64,000 nt of DNA from Deltaproteobacteria bacterium (GTDB lineage: Bacteria > Myxococcota_A > UBA9042 > DTJE01), in NCBI GenBank assembly GCA_029555025.1, contig JAKPTZ010000030.1, positions 1 to 64,000 of the forward strand. The letters run 5' to 3'. This document shows positions 1 through 10,343 of this stretch, one piece after another. Within the stretch, counting starts at the first letter, position 1. Each line of letters starts with the position of its first letter. A model generated the notes under the pieces. The model worked only from the letters and a program-made list of their open reading frames with translations. It did not search any database and was not told the origin of the DNA. The translations under genes and the position numbers were made by a program.

Positions 1-52
1 GAGGGAGCCCGAGGGGCGGTGAATTTGGGTCGGAGTCTTACGGGAGACGGTG

Positions 53-433
53 ATGCCGACAATTAATCAGTTGATCAGGAAGGGTCGTTCGGACAAGTCA
101 AAGAAGACCAGTTCGCCGGCCCTGCAGTCTTGCCCGCAGAAGCGCGCGGTCTGCACAAGGGTTTACACAACCACGCCCAAGAAGCCGAACTCCGCCATGC
201 GGAAGGTGGCCAAGGTTCGTCTTACGAACGGCTTCGAAGTGATCGCTTACATCCCTGGCGAAGGGCATAACCTCAGCGAACACTCCCAGGTCCTGGTTCG
301 TGGCGGTCGTGTAAAGGACCTTCCCGGTGTTCGTTACCACATCGTCCGTGGAACCATGGATGCGAAGGGTGTTGACGGTCGTCAGCGGAGCCGGTCGAAG
401 TACGGCACCAAGAAGGCCAAGAGCGTCAAGTAG
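53..433 (+). CDS. rpsL: 30S ribosomal protein S12
   Basis: Decoding-centre protein of the small ribosomal subunit, first gene of the fused ribosomal operon. The 126-residue product begins [12 protein letters not shown] and carries the [10 protein letters not shown] loop; its lysines at 43 and 44 (K42/K43 of E. coli) are those whose mutation gives streptomycin resistance, and both are wild type here. A GTG lies immediately before the ATG, but the conserved N-terminus and the GGGAG at 42-46 favour the ATG at 53. The operon promoter must lie before the window. Confidence 0.98.
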   Translation: MPTINQLIRKGRSDKSKKTSSPALQSCPQKRAVCTRVYTTTPKKPNSAMRKVAKVRLTNGFEVIAYIPGEGHNLSEHSQVLVRGGRVKDLPGVRYHIVRGTMDAKGVDGRQRSRSKYGTKKAKSVK

Positions 434-446
434 AACGGAGGCTTAA

Positions 447-917
447 ATGCCGAGGCGCAGAAGAAGCGAGAAGAGAGAAGTGTTCCCGGACGCACGTTAC
501 GGGGACTGGCTGGTTGCGAAGTTCATCAACCACCTGATGAAGCGCGGCAAGAAGAGCGTCGCCGAAGCCATCTTCTATGAATCGATGGATGTGATCGCCC
601 AGAAGACCAACGAAGATCCGCTGAAGATCTTCAAGAGGGCCGTCGAGACCATCAAGCCGCAGGTTGAAGTGAAATCCCGCCGAGTCGGCGGTGCCACCTA
701 CCAGGTTCCGGTCGAAATCCGCCCTGAAAGGAAGACGGCTTTGGCGATCCGCTGGCTGCTTGGATACTCCCGCGGTCGGTCGGAAAAGGGCATGGTCGGC
801 AAGCTGTCGGCGGAAATCATCGACGCCTTCAACGGTCGTGGAAACTCGATCAAGAAGCGTGACGATACGCACCGCATGGCAGAGGCCAACAAGGCGTTCG
901 CGCACTACCGCTGGTAG
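447..917 (+). CDS. rpsG: 30S ribosomal protein S7
   Basis: Head protein of the 30S subunit that nucleates 16S rRNA 3' domain assembly and contacts E-site tRNA. The 156-residue product has the family's usual length and the basic N-terminus [10 protein letters not shown]. It lies 13 bases after rpsL and is preceded by an AACGGAGG ribosome-binding site. In enterobacteria S7 is a translational repressor of the str operon; no such leader structure was examined here. Confidence 0.98.
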   Translation: MPRRRRSEKREVFPDARYGDWLVAKFINHLMKRGKKSVAEAIFYESMDVIAQKTNEDPLKIFKRAVETIKPQVEVKSRRVGGATYQVPVEIRPERKTALAIRWLLGYSRGRSEKGMVGKLSAEIIDAFNGRGNSIKKRDDTHRMAEANKAFAHYRW

Positions 918-938
918 TAGTATCCCGGGGCAACCGAA

Positions 939-3032
939 GTGGCGGAAACGTACAACATCAACCGGATTCGCAATATCGGCGTGATGGCTCACATCGACGC
1001 CGGTAAGACGACCACATCCGAGCGGGTGCTGTACTACACCGGTTCTTCGCACCGCCTTGGTAACGTGGATTCCGGCGATACGCAGCTTGACTGGATGGAG
1101 CAGGAGCAGGAACGCGGCATTACGATAACGTCGGCCGCAACGACATGCTTCTGGCACGACTATTCCATCAACATCATTGACACCCCCGGGCACGTCGATT
1201 TCACCGTCGAGGTGGAAAGGTCGCTTCGCGTCCTCGATGGCGGCGTCGTGGTGTTCTGCGCGGTCGGCGGTGTCCAGCCCCAGTCCGAAACGGTCTGGCG
1301 CCAGGCCGACAAGTACCGCGTCCCCAGGATCGCCTTCATTAATAAGATGGATCGAACCGGGGCGGATTTCCGTCGCGTGGTCGGGCAGATTCGTTCCAAA
1401 CTGCGGGCCCGGGCCGTTCCGGTCCAGTTGCCGATTGGATCCGAATCCGGTTTCCGCGGCGTAATCGATCTGGTCGAGATGCAGGCTCTTGTCTGGGATC
1501 AGGACGTTCTTGGATCGCGTTACACGACGATGCCGGTTCCGACCGAGATGGCCTGCGCCGCCGAGGAAGCACGGAACGAACTGATCGATGCCGTCGCCGA
1601 ATTCGACGAGGCGATCCTCGAGAAGTACATTTCCGGGGAACACCTCTCGACGACGGAAATCAAGTCCGCCATTCGAACCGCGACCATCCAGAGCGAAGTG
1701 ATCCCGGTTTATTGCGGATCGGCTTTCAGGAACAAGGGCGTTCAGCCACTCCTGGACGGTGTCGTTGATTATCTGCCCGGTCCGGCGGATCTGCCTCCGG
1801 TTCAGGGTGCGGACGGAAAGGTTTCCGGGCCAGACCGTCCGGTCGTCGAGCGTTCGTGCTCCCTGTCGGAGCCGTTCTGCGGGCTCGCGTTCAAGCTGAT
1901 GAACGACCCGTTCGTCGGTCAGCTGACGTTTCTTCGCGTCTATTCGGGCTCGGTCAAGGCCGGTGAAACCGTCTATAACGCGAATACTCAGAAGCGCGAG
2001 CGAATCAATCGCCTGGTCCGCATCCACGCCAACAAGCGCGAGGAAGTCGCGGAACTGAAGGCTGGCGAGATTGGCGGCGTCGTCGGTTTGAAGTCAACGG
2101 TGACCGGTGACACGCTCTGCTCGGAAAATGCTCCGGTCGTTCTTGAAACAATGGATTTTCCGGAGCCGGTCGTGAACGTGGCCCTCGAGCCCGAGTCGTC
2201 AACCGATTCCGACAAGCTCTTTGAATCCCTCCGTCGGCTGTCCCTCGAGGATCCGACGTTCAAGTTCCGTGTCGACAGCGAGACCGCCCAGACCATCATT
2301 TCCGGGATGGGCGAGCTTCACCTCGATATCATCGTCGATCGCCTGCGTCGCGAGTTCGGCGTCAAGGCAAGGGTCGGACAGCCCCAGGTCGCATATCGCG
2401 AGACGGTCACCCGTCCGGCCGAGGCCGAGGTCAGGTACGTCAAGCAGACCGGCGGCCACGGGCAGTACGCCCATGTCGTGATGGATATCGAACCCCTTGA
2501 GCGCGGCGCCGGGATGGTTTTTGAGAACGCGGTGGTCGGCGGCGTGATACCGAGGGAGTACATGCCGGCAATCGAGCGCGGTGTTCGCGAGTCGGCTGCC
2601 TCCGGCATCCTGGCCGGTTATCCGGTAATCGACTTCAAGGTCCGTGTCAGCTTCGGAAGCTATCACGAAGTCGATTCTTCGGAGATGGCGTTCCGAATCG
2701 CCGGTTCGATGGCGATCAAGGATCTGGTCGCGCGCGGCAAGCCTGTCATCCTGGAGCCGGTAATGGCCCTGGAAGTGACGGTGCCGGCCGAGTTCCTGGG
2801 AGATGTCCTTGGCAACCTGTCAAGCAGGCGGGCCAGGGTTGTGAGGGTGGATACGTCGGATTGCCTGCATGTCGTCGGCGCCGAGGTTCCGCTCGGGGAA
2901 ATGTTCGGCTATGTCACGGATTTGCGTTCCCTTTCGCAGGGACGCGGAACCCAGACTATGGAATTCCTGCATTACGCACCCGCTCCGGCGGAGGTTCAGT
3001 TGCGCGTAATCAACGCGGGGAGGAGCACCTAG
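939..3032 (+). CDS. fusA: Elongation factor G
   Basis: GTPase that drives ribosomal translocation and, with RRF, ribosome recycling. It is 697 residues long, full length for the family, from a GTG start encoding [12 protein letters not shown]. The P-loop ([10 protein letters not shown], residues about 17-26), DTPGH switch II motif and NKMD guanine-specificity motif are intact. The position after rpsL-rpsG marks it as the canonical copy, although the stretch after the P-loop ([12 protein letters not shown]) departs from the common sequence. The next gene, rpsJ, starts one base after its stop; tuf, the usual neighbour, is missing. Confidence 0.97.
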   Translation: MAETYNINRIRNIGVMAHIDAGKTTTSERVLYYTGSSHRLGNVDSGDTQLDWMEQEQERGITITSAATTCFWHDYSINIIDTPGHVDFTVEVERSLRVLDGGVVVFCAVGGVQPQSETVWRQADKYRVPRIAFINKMDRTGADFRRVVGQIRSKLRARAVPVQLPIGSESGFRGVIDLVEMQALVWDQDVLGSRYTTMPVPTEMACAAEEARNELIDAVAEFDEAILEKYISGEHLSTTEIKSAIRTATIQSEVIPVYCGSAFRNKGVQPLLDGVVDYLPGPADLPPVQGADGKVSGPDRPVVERSCSLSEPFCGLAFKLMNDPFVGQLTFLRVYSGSVKAGETVYNANTQKRERINRLVRIHANKREEVAELKAGEIGGVVGLKSTVTGDTLCSENAPVVLETMDFPEPVVNVALEPESSTDSDKLFESLRRLSLEDPTFKFRVDSETAQTIISGMGELHLDIIVDRLRREFGVKARVGQPQVAYRETVTRPAEAEVRYVKQTGGHGQYAHVVMDIEPLERGAGMVFENAVVGGVIPREYMPAIERGVRESAASGILAGYPVIDFKVRVSFGSYHEVDSSEMAFRIAGSMAIKDLVARGKPVILEPVMALEVTVPAEFLGDVLGNLSSRRARVVRVDTSDCLHVVGAEVPLGEMFGYVTDLRSLSQGRGTQTMEFLHYAPAPAEVQLRVINAGRST

Positions 3033-3033
3033 A

Positions 3034-3342
3034 ATGGCGACTCAGAGGATTCGCATCCGGCTGAAGGCCTACGACCACAAGATCCTGGATCAGTCGGTCG
3101 GCGAGATCATCAGTACCGTCAGGAAGACCGACGCACGCGTGGCCGGCCCGATACCGCTTCCGACAAAGATCAGTCGGTACACGGTTCTGCGCTCGCCCCA
3201 CACGGACAAGAAGAGCCGTGAGCAGTTTGAGATCCGCACTCACAAGCGGCTTATTGACATCCTCGATCCGACCCAGCAGACGCTCGATGCGTTGACGAAG
3301 CTGGATCTGAGCCCGGGTGTTGACGTTGAGATTAAGGCCTAG
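3034..3342 (+). CDS. rpsJ: 30S ribosomal protein S10
   Basis: Small-subunit head protein that also pairs with NusB in antitermination complexes; nusB is present at 43740. The 102-residue product begins [16 protein letters not shown] and is complete. Its ribosome-binding site (GGGGAGGAG, 3018-3026) lies inside the end of fusA and only one base separates the genes, so translation is probably coupled. Its usual neighbours tuf (upstream) and rplC (downstream) are both absent. Confidence 0.98.
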   Translation: MATQRIRIRLKAYDHKILDQSVGEIISTVRKTDARVAGPIPLPTKISRYTVLRSPHTDKKSREQFEIRTHKRLIDILDPTQQTLDALTKLDLSPGVDVEIKA

Positions 3343-3367
3343 GGCCGAAGATGGTGGCGAGGTAGTT

Positions 3368-3988
3368 ATGCCGACAATGGATGTATTCGATCTCAACCGC
3401 AAGAAGGTTGGGGAAATCGAGCTGTCGGAAGAGGTGTTCGGAGCCGAGTCCCGTGCGTACCTTTACCACGCGGTCATTCGCGCCCAGCTTCTTTCGAGGA
3501 GACAGGGTACCGTCAAGACCAAGAAGCGTGACGAAGTCTCCGGCTCGACACGCAAGGTTTACCGGCAGAAAGGCACCGGTCGCGCCCGTCATGGCGACAG
3601 CCGTTCTCCGCTGTTCCGCCGCGGTGGGGCCGTTTTCGGACCGCAGCCGCGCGAGTGGGACGTGAAGGTGCCGAAGAAGGTGAAGCGTGCCGCCCTGGTG
3701 TCGGCTCTTTCTGACCGCATGCGCGAGGGTGCCATCACCGTCGTGGATTCGGCCAGGCTTGGCGAAATCAAGACCAAGCGCGTCACCGGCGTCATGGATA
3801 AGTTCAAGGTCAGCAGCGTCCTGTTCGTCGATATCGACAACAGGGAACTGTCGCTGTCCTGCCGCAACCTGCCGACGGCCAAGTACCTGTCGAGCAGCGG
3901 CCTGAACCTGTTTGACGTCCTGAAGTACGCCCACATGGTCGTAACCAGGGAAGCCGTCCAGGCAATTGAAGGAGCGTTGAAATCATGA
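3368..3988 (+). CDS. rplD: 50S ribosomal protein L4
   Basis: Early-assembly protein lining the polypeptide exit tunnel. The 206-residue product begins MPTMDVFDLNRKKVGE and contains the conserved tunnel-loop segment RKVYRQKGTGRARHGDSRSP. The ATG at 3368 follows a GGCGAGG site. The frame stays open upstream into rpsJ, but that extension has no L4 similarity. It begins only 25 bases after rpsJ, leaving no room for rplC (L3), which normally sits here. Confidence 0.96.
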   Translation: MPTMDVFDLNRKKVGEIELSEEVFGAESRAYLYHAVIRAQLLSRRQGTVKTKKRDEVSGSTRKVYRQKGTGRARHGDSRSPLFRRGGAVFGPQPREWDVKVPKKVKRAALVSALSDRMREGAITVVDSARLGEIKTKRVTGVMDKFKVSSVLFVDIDNRELSLSCRNLPTAKYLSSSGLNLFDVLKYAHMVVTREAVQAIEGALKS

Positions 3989-4275
3989 AGAGCCCGTTTG
4001 ACGTGATTCGGCGCCCGATCATCACCGAGAAGGCGAACATCGACAAGGATCGTCGCAACGCGTATCACTTCGAGGTTCCGCTGAAGGTCGGCCGCCAGGA
4101 AGTAAAGGAAGCGGTCGAGGCCGTTTTCAAGGTGAAGGTCGAAGCGGTCAGGACGGTTATCGTCCGCGGCAAGGCAAAGCGCGTCGGCAAGCATGTCGGC
4201 CGCAGGCCTGACTGGAAGAAGGCGGTTGTCACCCTTCGCGAGGGCGACAGCATCGACCTGTTTGAGGGTATGTAA
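3985..4275 (+). CDS. rplW: 50S ribosomal protein L23
   Basis: Protein at the exit of the polypeptide tunnel, where it forms the docking site for trigger factor and SRP. The 96-residue product begins MKSPFDVIRRPIITEKA, a typical L23 N-terminus. Its ATG overlaps the rplD stop codon by four bases (ATGA), indicating translational coupling. Confidence 0.97.
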   Translation: MKSPFDVIRRPIITEKANIDKDRRNAYHFEVPLKVGRQEVKEAVEAVFKVKVEAVRTVIVRGKAKRVGKHVGRRPDWKKAVVTLREGDSIDLFEGM

Positions 4276-4312
4276 TCTTCACGGGGCCTGATGGCCGCCT
4301 GGGAGCTGAAAG

Positions 4313-5140
4313 ATGGGACTTAAGAACTATAAGCCGACTTCAGCGGGACGACGCGGGATGCAGGGCGACGATTTCGCCGACATCACCGCATCAAAGCCCG
4401 AAAAGAAGCTGACGACCGGCGCCAGGGAAAGCGGCGGCAGGAACAATTACGGCCGCATCACGTCCAGGCATCGTGGCGGTGGCCACAAGCAGTTGTTCCG
4501 CGTTATCGATTTCAAGCGGGACAAGGAAAACGTGCCGGCCAAGGTCGCGACGATTGAGTACGACCCGAACCGGTCGGCCCGAATCGCCCTGCTGCACTAC
4601 GTCGATGGCGAAAAGCGTTACATCCTGGCCCCGTCCGGCATCGCCGTGGGCGACATGATCGTTTCGTCGCTGCATGCCGAAATCAGGCCGGGTAACTGCC
4701 TGCCCCTGAAGGCGATTCCGCAGGGTTCGCAGGTTCACAACGTCGAGATCAAGCCGGGTCACGGTGGACAGCTTGTCCGCTCGGCCGGCAGTTCGGCCCA
4801 GGTCATGGCATTTGAAGGCGGATACGTCCTTCTTCGCATGCCGTCCGGCGAGCTTCGCAAGGTTCTCGCGGAATGCCGCGCGACCCTCGGCGAGCTTTCG
4901 AACCACGAGCACGAGAACATGTCCATCGGCAAGGCCGGTCGTAATCGGTGGAAGGGCGTTCGTCCGCAGAGTCGCGGCGTCGTCATGAACCCGGTTGACC
5001 ATCCGATGGGCGGTGGTGAAGGCAAGACGTCCGGTGGACGTCACCCCTGCACCCCGTGGGGTAAGCCCACAAAGGGTTACAAGACTCGGAAGAACGTTTC
5101 GACCGATCGTCTTATCGTGAAGCGGTGCAACGCGAAGTAG
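4313..5140 (+). CDS. rplB: 50S ribosomal protein L2
   Basis: Primary 23S rRNA-binding protein needed for subunit association and the peptidyl-transferase centre. It is 275 residues, the usual length, with the conserved RHRGGGHK segment and the C-terminal [13 protein letters not shown] motif with its conserved histidine. It follows rplW by 37 bases in S10-operon order. Confidence 0.98.
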   Translation: MGLKNYKPTSAGRRGMQGDDFADITASKPEKKLTTGARESGGRNNYGRITSRHRGGGHKQLFRVIDFKRDKENVPAKVATIEYDPNRSARIALLHYVDGEKRYILAPSGIAVGDMIVSSLHAEIRPGNCLPLKAIPQGSQVHNVEIKPGHGGQLVRSAGSSAQVMAFEGGYVLLRMPSGELRKVLAECRATLGELSNHEHENMSIGKAGRNRWKGVRPQSRGVVMNPVDHPMGGGEGKTSGGRHPCTPWGKPTKGYKTRKNVSTDRLIVKRCNAK

Positions 5141-5153
5141 AACGGAGTTTGAG

Positions 5154-5447
5154 ATGCCCAGGTCAGTAAAGAAGGGACCGTTCATCGACAAGCATCTGGT
5201 CGAGAAGATCGAGGACCAGATCCGGTCAGGCAAGAAGCGGACTGTAAAGACGTGGTCACGTCGGTCCGTGATTCTTCCGGAAATGGTGGGCCTGAATTTC
5301 GCCGTCCATAACGGCAAGAAGTTCATCCCGGTTTTCGTGACCGAAAACATGGTTGGTCACAAGCTCGGCGAGTTCGCCCCGACGCGTACGTTCCACGCAC
5401 ACGCCGGCGCCGACAAGAAGGGTAAGGCTCCCGCAGCCAAGAAGTGA
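5154..5447 (+). CDS. rpsS: 30S ribosomal protein S19
   Basis: Head protein that forms a complex with S13 near the A-site tRNA. The 97-residue product begins [12 protein letters not shown], the family signature, preceded by AACGGAG. The C-terminus has a short Lys/Ala-rich tail, as is common in S19. Confidence 0.98.
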   Translation: MPRSVKKGPFIDKHLVEKIEDQIRSGKKRTVKTWSRRSVILPEMVGLNFAVHNGKKFIPVFVTENMVGHKLGEFAPTRTFHAHAGADKKGKAPAAKK

Positions 5448-5458
5448 GGAAGGGCCAG

Positions 5459-5803
5459 ATGGAAGAGCACGTCGTCAAAGCTGTTGCCCGGTACATCCGC
5501 ATGGCGCCCCGCAAGGTGCGAACCGTCGCTGATGCCGTTCGGGGTAAGCGTGTGGACGAGGCCAACGCGATTCTGGGTTTTGCCCAGAGGGCCGCGGTCG
5601 AGCCGCTGTACAAGGTTATCAACTCCGCGGTCGATTCTGCCAAGAAGGCGGGAAACTTCGACGTTGACAGCCTGTACATCAAGGAAATCTTCGTGGACAA
5701 GGGTCCCGTGATCAAGCGAGGAAGACATCGTTCCCGCGGGATGGTCTATCGGATCAACAAGTTCACGAGCCACGTAACCGTGGTTCTCGGTGTGCAAGAG
5801 TAG
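5459..5803 (+). CDS. rplV: 50S ribosomal protein L22
   Basis: Exit-tunnel protein of the large subunit whose beta-hairpin, with L4, forms the tunnel constriction. The product is 114 residues from the ATG at 5459, which has GAGGAAGGG just upstream. A GTG at 5444 inside rpsS would add five residues but is less well placed. The C-terminal part contains the conserved RGRHRSRGMVYRINK hairpin region. Confidence 0.96.
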   Translation: MEEHVVKAVARYIRMAPRKVRTVADAVRGKRVDEANAILGFAQRAAVEPLYKVINSAVDSAKKAGNFDVDSLYIKEIFVDKGPVIKRGRHRSRGMVYRINKFTSHVTVVLGVQE

Positions 5804-5812
5804 GAGGACGCC

Positions 5813-6442
5813 GTGGGGCAGAAGACGCATCCAATCGGATTCCGTATCCCGTATATCAAGAACTGGAATTCCCGCTGGTACGCGGACAAGAATTACGGAC
5901 AGTGGACTTTTGAAGACGTCCAGATCCGCAAGACCGTCCGCAAGATGATGGGCGCCGCGGGCATTTCCTCCGTGCAGATTGAGCGTACGGCCAGCAAGGT
6001 CAAGGTTTACATCTACACGGCGCGTCCCGGCATCGCCATCGGACGCAAGGGCGAGAACATCGAAGTCCTGAAGCGCGAGCTCGCGAAGCTCACCACCCAG
6101 GAAGTCGTTCCGTACATCCAGGAAGTCCGCAAGGCCGAACTGGACGCGCAACTCGTTTCCGAGTCGGTAGCCCAGCAGCTTGAGCGTCGCGTCAGCTTCC
6201 GTCGCGCCACGAAGCGCGCGGTCAGCCAGGCGATCAAGCTTGGGGCCAAGGGGATCAAGATTCGCTGCTCCGGTCGTCTTGGCGGCGCCGAGATGTCCAG
6301 GGTTCTGTGGTATCGCGAAGGGCAGGTTCCCCTTCACACCCTGCGTGCCGACATCGACTTCGGATTCTCCGAGGCCAGCACGACCTTTGGAAAGATCGGA
6401 GTCAAGGTGTGGGTCTATAAGGGCGAAGTACTGAAGAAGTAG
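5813..6442 (+). CDS. rpsC: 30S ribosomal protein S3
   Basis: Part of the mRNA entry tunnel helicase with S4 and S5. It is 209 residues from a GTG start preceded by a strong AGGAGG, beginning [11 protein letters not shown]. The type II KH-domain GxxG-like segment [14 protein letters not shown] is present at about residues 66-80. Confidence 0.98.
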   Translation: MGQKTHPIGFRIPYIKNWNSRWYADKNYGQWTFEDVQIRKTVRKMMGAAGISSVQIERTASKVKVYIYTARPGIAIGRKGENIEVLKRELAKLTTQEVVPYIQEVRKAELDAQLVSESVAQQLERRVSFRRATKRAVSQAIKLGAKGIKIRCSGRLGGAEMSRVLWYREGQVPLHTLRADIDFGFSEASTTFGKIGVKVWVYKGEVLKK

Positions 6443-6496
6443 CCGGTTCAGCGGTTTGTGTGGGAGCCCCGAACAGGCTACCCCGGGAGGTAGGAG

Positions 6497-6913
6497 ATGC
6501 TTTCTCCAGCGAGAGTAAAACACCGGAAGCAGGCGAAGGGAAAGATGCGCGGCGTCGCATACCGCGGATCCGACGTGTCCTTCGGTGATTATGGTCTTCA
6601 GGCCCTTGAGTGTGGCTGGCTTACCGCCCGCCAGATTGAAGCAGGCCGTATTGCGATGACCCGTCATGTCAAGCGTGGTGGCCAGGTCTGGATCCGCGTG
6701 TTCCCGGACAAGCCGATCAGCAAGAAGCCGCTTGAAACCCGTATGGGTCGTGGAAAGGGATCGCCCGAGGAATGGGTGGCCGTCATCCGCCCGGGCAGGG
6801 TTCTTTACGAAATCGAAGGCGTCGATGAGGCTACGGCCCTGGAAGCTTTCCGCCTGGCGGGCCACAAGCTTCCGATCAGCACCAAGGTTCTGAAGCGTGG
6901 AGAGATCAGATGA
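6497..6913 (+). CDS. rplP: 50S ribosomal protein L16
   Basis: Large-subunit protein positioning aminoacyl-tRNA at the A site. The 138-residue product begins [15 protein letters not shown] and includes the [18 protein letters not shown] segment. A GGGAGGTAGGAG site precedes the ATG. Its last bases overlap rpmC by four (ATGA). Confidence 0.98.
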   Translation: MLSPARVKHRKQAKGKMRGVAYRGSDVSFGDYGLQALECGWLTARQIEAGRIAMTRHVKRGGQVWIRVFPDKPISKKPLETRMGRGKGSPEEWVAVIRPGRVLYEIEGVDEATALEAFRLAGHKLPISTKVLKRGEIR

Positions 6914-7110
6914 AAGCCCTTAAGAGTGAAGAACTGCATGCGCTGACCACGGAAGAGCTGATTCGCAGGGAAACGCAGTACCGCGAGTCGCTGTTCAAGA
7001 TGCGCATGAAGCTCGCGACCGGTCAGCTTTCGCACGTTGCCGACGTTACGGCCACGCGCAGGAACCTGGCCCGTATCCTTACCGAAATGAACCGGCGGAC
7101 CGGTGAGTGA
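6910..7110 (+). CDS. rpmC: 50S ribosomal protein L29
   Basis: Small helical protein near the exit tunnel and part of the trigger-factor docking site. It is 66 residues with the terminal [15 protein letters not shown] helix typical of L29. The start overlaps the rplP stop, so it is translationally coupled. Confidence 0.96.
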   Translation: MKALKSEELHALTTEELIRRETQYRESLFKMRMKLATGQLSHVADVTATRRNLARILTEMNRRTGE

Positions 7111-7118
7111 GGGATGTA

Positions 7119-7388
7119 ATGGAAAATGCAGTTCACAGCAGGCACAAGCGGCAGTTCACTGGAACGGTTGCGAGCGTTGCCGGCCAGAAGTCGGTCGTGG
7201 TAGTCGTTGAAAGACGATTCAAGCACCGTACGTACCACAAGTACATCACGACGGCCGCCCGTTACATGGCTCACGATGAAAACAGCGTGTGCAAGGCAGG
7301 CGACCAGGTTCTTATCGAAGAATGCAGGCCGATGTCGGCCAGGAAGCGCTGGCGCGTCGTCAACAAGGGCGAAACGGCCGCGAAGTGA
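7119..7388 (+). CDS. rpsQ: 30S ribosomal protein S17
   Basis: Primary 16S rRNA-binding OB-fold protein. The product is 89 residues from the ATG at 7119, with GTGAGGG just upstream; a GTG at 7107 would add four residues. It contains the conserved [20 protein letters not shown] strand region and the HKYITT segment. Confidence 0.96.
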   Translation: MENAVHSRHKRQFTGTVASVAGQKSVVVVVERRFKHRTYHKYITTAARYMAHDENSVCKAGDQVLIEECRPMSARKRWRVVNKGETAAK

Positions 7389-7441
7389 TTGGATTGGTTC
7401 GACCCTTCGTGGTCGGTGGGTATAGCAGGTCGAGGTAGACC

Positions 7442-7810
7442 ATGATCCAGAATGAAACAAGCCTCATTTCGGCTGACAACTCAGGCGCGAAGCGCATGAA
7501 GGTCATCCGTATCCTTGGCGGTACCGGCAGGCGGTACGCCACTGTCGGCGACATCGTCGTCGCCAGCGTCAAGGAAGCGATCCCGAGGGCGAAGGTCAAG
7601 AAGGGTGACGTCGTGAAGTGCGTCATCGTCCGGACGGCCAAGGAGATCGGACGTGTTGACGGGACCTACATCCGTTTCGACCAGAACGCGGCGGTCGTAA
7701 TCAACCCCGCAGGCGAGCCGGTTGGAACCCGTATCTTCGGGCCGGTGGCCAGGGAGCTGCGTGCGAAGCGCTTCATGAAGATCGTTTCGCTGGCTCCGGA
7801 GGTGCTGTGA
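7442..7810 (+). CDS. rplN: 50S ribosomal protein L14
   Basis: Large-subunit protein at the subunit interface, contacting 16S rRNA helix 14 and the docking site of the silencing factor RsfS (encoded at 56999). It is 122 residues, the canonical length, beginning [18 protein letters not shown] and ending in the conserved [11 protein letters not shown] segment. Confidence 0.98.
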   Translation: MIQNETSLISADNSGAKRMKVIRILGGTGRRYATVGDIVVASVKEAIPRAKVKKGDVVKCVIVRTAKEIGRVDGTYIRFDQNAAVVINPAGEPVGTRIFGPVARELRAKRFMKIVSLAPEVL

Positions 7811-8133
7811 TGAGGAAGATTCGCAAGGGTGATCAGGTCCAGGTCCTGCGCGGCAAGGATGCCGGGCGCAAGGGAAAGGTCCTGGAGATTATCGGTGAAA
7901 CCGACAAGGCCGTTGTTGAGAACGTCAACATGGTCAAGAAGCACACCAAGAAGACGCAGAAGAACCTGACCGGCGGCATTGTCGAGAAGGCAGCCCCGCT
8001 CCCGCTCTCTGCCCTGGCGGTGTTGAGCAAGAAGGACGGCAAGCCCGTGCGGGTTCATTTTGAGACTCGCGAGACCGCCGGTAAGGCAACCAAGGTCAGG
8101 GTTGCGAGCCGTACCGGTGAGGTCCTGGATTAG
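7810..8133 (+). CDS. rplX: 50S ribosomal protein L24
   Basis: Assembly-initiator protein of the 50S subunit with an N-terminal KOW motif (DQVQVLRGKDAGRKGKV). The product is 107 residues from the ATG at 7810, which overlaps the rplN stop by one base (TGATG). An in-frame GTG one codon earlier is possible but unnecessary. Confidence 0.96.
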   Translation: MRKIRKGDQVQVLRGKDAGRKGKVLEIIGETDKAVVENVNMVKKHTKKTQKNLTGGIVEKAAPLPLSALAVLSKKDGKPVRVHFETRETAGKATKVRVASRTGEVLD

Positions 8134-8157
8134 TCGCGCCGGAAGGCGCCGATACAG

Positions 8158-8718
8158 GTGGCGGAAGATATGACGAACATCGAGAAGAAGTACAAAGAAG
8201 AAGTTGCCCCCGAGCTGCAGAAGCAGTTCGGTTTCGGCAACCCCTTCCAGGTTCCGCGGTTGCTCAAGGTAACCGTCAACATGGGCCTGGGAGAGGCGAC
8301 CAAGAACCCCAAGGTCATCGAGACCTCGGTTGCCGAACTGACTGCCATCACCGGCCAGAAGCCGGTCGTGACCAGATCCCGCAAGTCCATTGCGGCGTTC
8401 AAGGTCAGGGAAGGCAACGCGATCGGCGCGTGCGTGACCCTTCGTGGCGATCGCATGTTCGAGTTCCTTGATCGGCTGATGAATGTTGCGCTTCCGCGCG
8501 TCCGGGACTTCCGTGGCGTGCCGACCCGCGCCTTCGACGGCCACGGGAATTACACGCTCGGGCTTCGTGAGCAGATCATTTTCCCCGAAGTCGATTACGA
8601 CAAGATCGACAAGTTCAAGGGAATGAACATCACGATCTGCACCAGCGCGGCCAACGACGAGGAAGCCCTGGTACTGCTGAAGTTGCTCGGAATGCCCTTC
8701 CGCAAGGCAACCGCATAG
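8158..8718 (+). CDS. rplE: 50S ribosomal protein L5
   Basis: 5S rRNA-binding protein of the central protuberance. From a GTG start ([12 protein letters not shown]) it is 186 residues; an ATG four codons later is an alternative start with a similar upstream GGTGG. The conserved [16 protein letters not shown] and [12 protein letters not shown] regions identify it. Confidence 0.96.
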   Translation: MAEDMTNIEKKYKEEVAPELQKQFGFGNPFQVPRLLKVTVNMGLGEATKNPKVIETSVAELTAITGQKPVVTRSRKSIAAFKVREGNAIGACVTLRGDRMFEFLDRLMNVALPRVRDFRGVPTRAFDGHGNYTLGLREQIIFPEVDYDKIDKFKGMNITICTSAANDEEALVLLKLLGMPFRKATA

Positions 8719-8729
8719 GAGGATCAGCC

Positions 8730-8915
8730 GTGGCAAAGACATCTTTGAGAGTTAAGGCCTCCCGCAAGCCGAAGTTCGCGGTCAGGGCTTACAACCGTTG
8801 CCCGATTTGCGGTCGTCCACATGCGTACATCCGCAAGTTCAACATGTGCCGTATCTGTTTCCGGAACGCAGCCCTTCGCGGGGATCTGCCCGGTGTTATC
8901 AAGGCGAGCTGGTAG
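8730..8915 (+). CDS. rpsN: 30S ribosomal protein S14, zinc-binding (type Z)
   Basis: Small-subunit head protein. The 61-residue length and paired CPIC / CRIC knuckles define the zinc-binding short form rather than the longer zinc-free paralogue. It begins at a GTG with AGGAGG upstream. It sits between rplE and rpsH, the standard spc position. Confidence 0.97.
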   Translation: MAKTSLRVKASRKPKFAVRAYNRCPICGRPHAYIRKFNMCRICFRNAALRGDLPGVIKASW

Positions 8916-8927
8916 GAGAGGCGAATT

Positions 8928-9323
8928 ATGATTACCGATCCCATTGCGGACATGGCAACGCGCATCAGGAACGCTATCCTCGCCGGTCACGAATCGGTGG
9001 AGATTCCGTCCTCGAAGCTCAAGGCCGGGATTGCGAAGCTGCTTAAGGACCAGGGGTACATCGATGACTTTTCGGTCATGGATGATCGCCTGCAGGGCAT
9101 CCTGAAGGTCTATCTGAAGTACAGGGGTCCGAAGGACAACGTGATTACCGGAATCCAGCGCGAAAGCAAGCCCGGTCGTCGCGTCTATGTTGGCAAGGAA
9201 GACATCCCCAGCGTCCGCAAGGGTCTGGGAATCGCGATCATGTCAACGCCCCAGGGCCTGATGATTGGCGAAGAAGCGAAGAAGCGCGGAATCGGCGGCG
9301 AGCTGCTGCTGTCCGTCTGGTGA
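8928..9323 (+). CDS. rpsH: 30S ribosomal protein S8
   Basis: 16S rRNA central-domain binding protein; in E. coli it also represses spc-operon translation. The 131-residue product begins [16 protein letters not shown] and ends in the conserved GGELLLSVW block. A TAGGAGAGG site precedes the ATG. Confidence 0.98.
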   Translation: MITDPIADMATRIRNAILAGHESVEIPSSKLKAGIAKLLKDQGYIDDFSVMDDRLQGILKVYLKYRGPKDNVITGIQRESKPGRRVYVGKEDIPSVRKGLGIAIMSTPQGLMIGEEAKKRGIGGELLLSVW

Positions 9324-9400
9324 TGTGAATTCGACCCGGTCGTGCCGGGTCATGGAAGGCCGGACGCCCAGGCGCGCCGGCCGGGAATTCGGAGGACAGC

Positions 9401-9940
9401 ATGTCCAGAATAGGTAAGAAGCCGATTCCGGTTCCGACCGGGGTCGAGGTAAAGCTGAGCGGCAAGCTCGTTTCCGTGAAGGGCCCCCTGGGAACCCTCT
9501 CGAGGCCGATCCCCGGGGCCATCGTCAAGATCGAGCCGGGCGTCGTGAACGTTCTTCGCGACGAGGAACTGCCGAACGGCGACGCGATGCACGGTCTGTC
9601 AAGGACCCTGGTCGCGAACATGGTCGAAGGGGTCAGCAAGGGCTTTTCGAAGACCCTCGTGATTACCGGTACCGGTTACAAGGTTGAGGCTGGCGGTCGC
9701 GGCCTGATCCTGAGCCTGGGATACTCGAATCCAGTGGATTTCGAGCTTCCGGCCAGTGTCAAGGCTACCGTCGCCGAAAAGAATCTTAAGGTCACCCTGA
9801 CCAGCATCGACAAGGAAGTGCTGGGCGACGTGACCGCGAAGATTCGTGCTCTGCGGCCTGTCGAACCCTATAAGGGCAAGGGCGTGGCCTATGAGAATGA
9901 AGTTGTAAGGCGCAAGGCTGGCAAGGCAGGCGCCAAGTAA
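9401..9940 (+). CDS. rplF: 50S ribosomal protein L6
   Basis: Large-subunit protein near the sarcin-ricin loop. It is 179 residues beginning [17 protein letters not shown], with the C-terminal [21 protein letters not shown] motif. The 77-base gap after rpsH contains a GC-rich imperfect hairpin but no T-tract, so transcription probably continues. Confidence 0.98.
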   Translation: MSRIGKKPIPVPTGVEVKLSGKLVSVKGPLGTLSRPIPGAIVKIEPGVVNVLRDEELPNGDAMHGLSRTLVANMVEGVSKGFSKTLVITGTGYKVEAGGRGLILSLGYSNPVDFELPASVKATVAEKNLKVTLTSIDKEVLGDVTAKIRALRPVEPYKGKGVAYENEVVRRKAGKAGAK

Positions 9941-9956
9941 GCGGTGGAGGCTTAAC

Positions 9957-10331
9957 GTGGAAGTTCGCACGGCACAATTCAGGAAGGCCGCCCGGCTGGC
10001 TCGCAAGACCCGCATACGCCGGAAGATCAGCGGTACGGCGGAATGCCCCCGTCTGGTCGTATTCCGGAGCGGAAGGCACATCGACTGCCAGGTGATCGAC
10101 GACTCCCGGGGACACACCCTGGCGGCCGCATCGACGCTTTCAAAGGAAATCCGCGAGGCGGTCGCCGACCTGGCCAAGATTGAACAGGCCAAGAAGGTCG
10201 GAATGCTTATCGCTGATCGTTGCAAGGCAAAGGGAATCGAATCCGTTGTCTTTGACCGCAACGGCTTTTTGTATCACGGACGCGTTGCCGCTCTGGCCGA
10301 TGGTGCCAGGGAGGGTGGCCTGAAATTCTGA
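9957..10331 (+). CDS. rplR: 50S ribosomal protein L18
   Basis: 5S rRNA-binding protein of the central protuberance, 124 residues from a GTG start with GGTGGAGG upstream. The family core is visible from [12 protein letters not shown] through the C-terminal [21 protein letters not shown]. Confidence 0.97.
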   Translation: MEVRTAQFRKAARLARKTRIRRKISGTAECPRLVVFRSGRHIDCQVIDDSRGHTLAAASTLSKEIREAVADLAKIEQAKKVGMLIADRCKAKGIESVVFDRNGFLYHGRVAALADGAREGGLKF

Positions 10332-10343
10332 TGAGGTGACGTC

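Noticed and set aside
1-66. Possible 3' end of an upstream gene before rpsL
   Set aside because: Three short frames are open at the window edge, but none can be assigned to rpoC or another gene from so few codons.
426-2027. Long open frame on the minus strand opposite rpsG and fusA
   Set aside because: It lies antisense to well-conserved genes, has no recognisable domain, and long shadow frames are expected in high-GC coding DNA.
939-3032. fusA as a secondary EF-G paralogue
   Set aside because: Despite some divergence after the P-loop, it sits in the str position with all GTPase motifs intact, so it is best treated as canonical EF-G.
5357-6865. 502-codon open frame antisense to rpsS-rplV-rpsC-rplP
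   Set aside because: Shadow of four ribosomal protein genes; composition is typical of antisense translation of high-GC genes.
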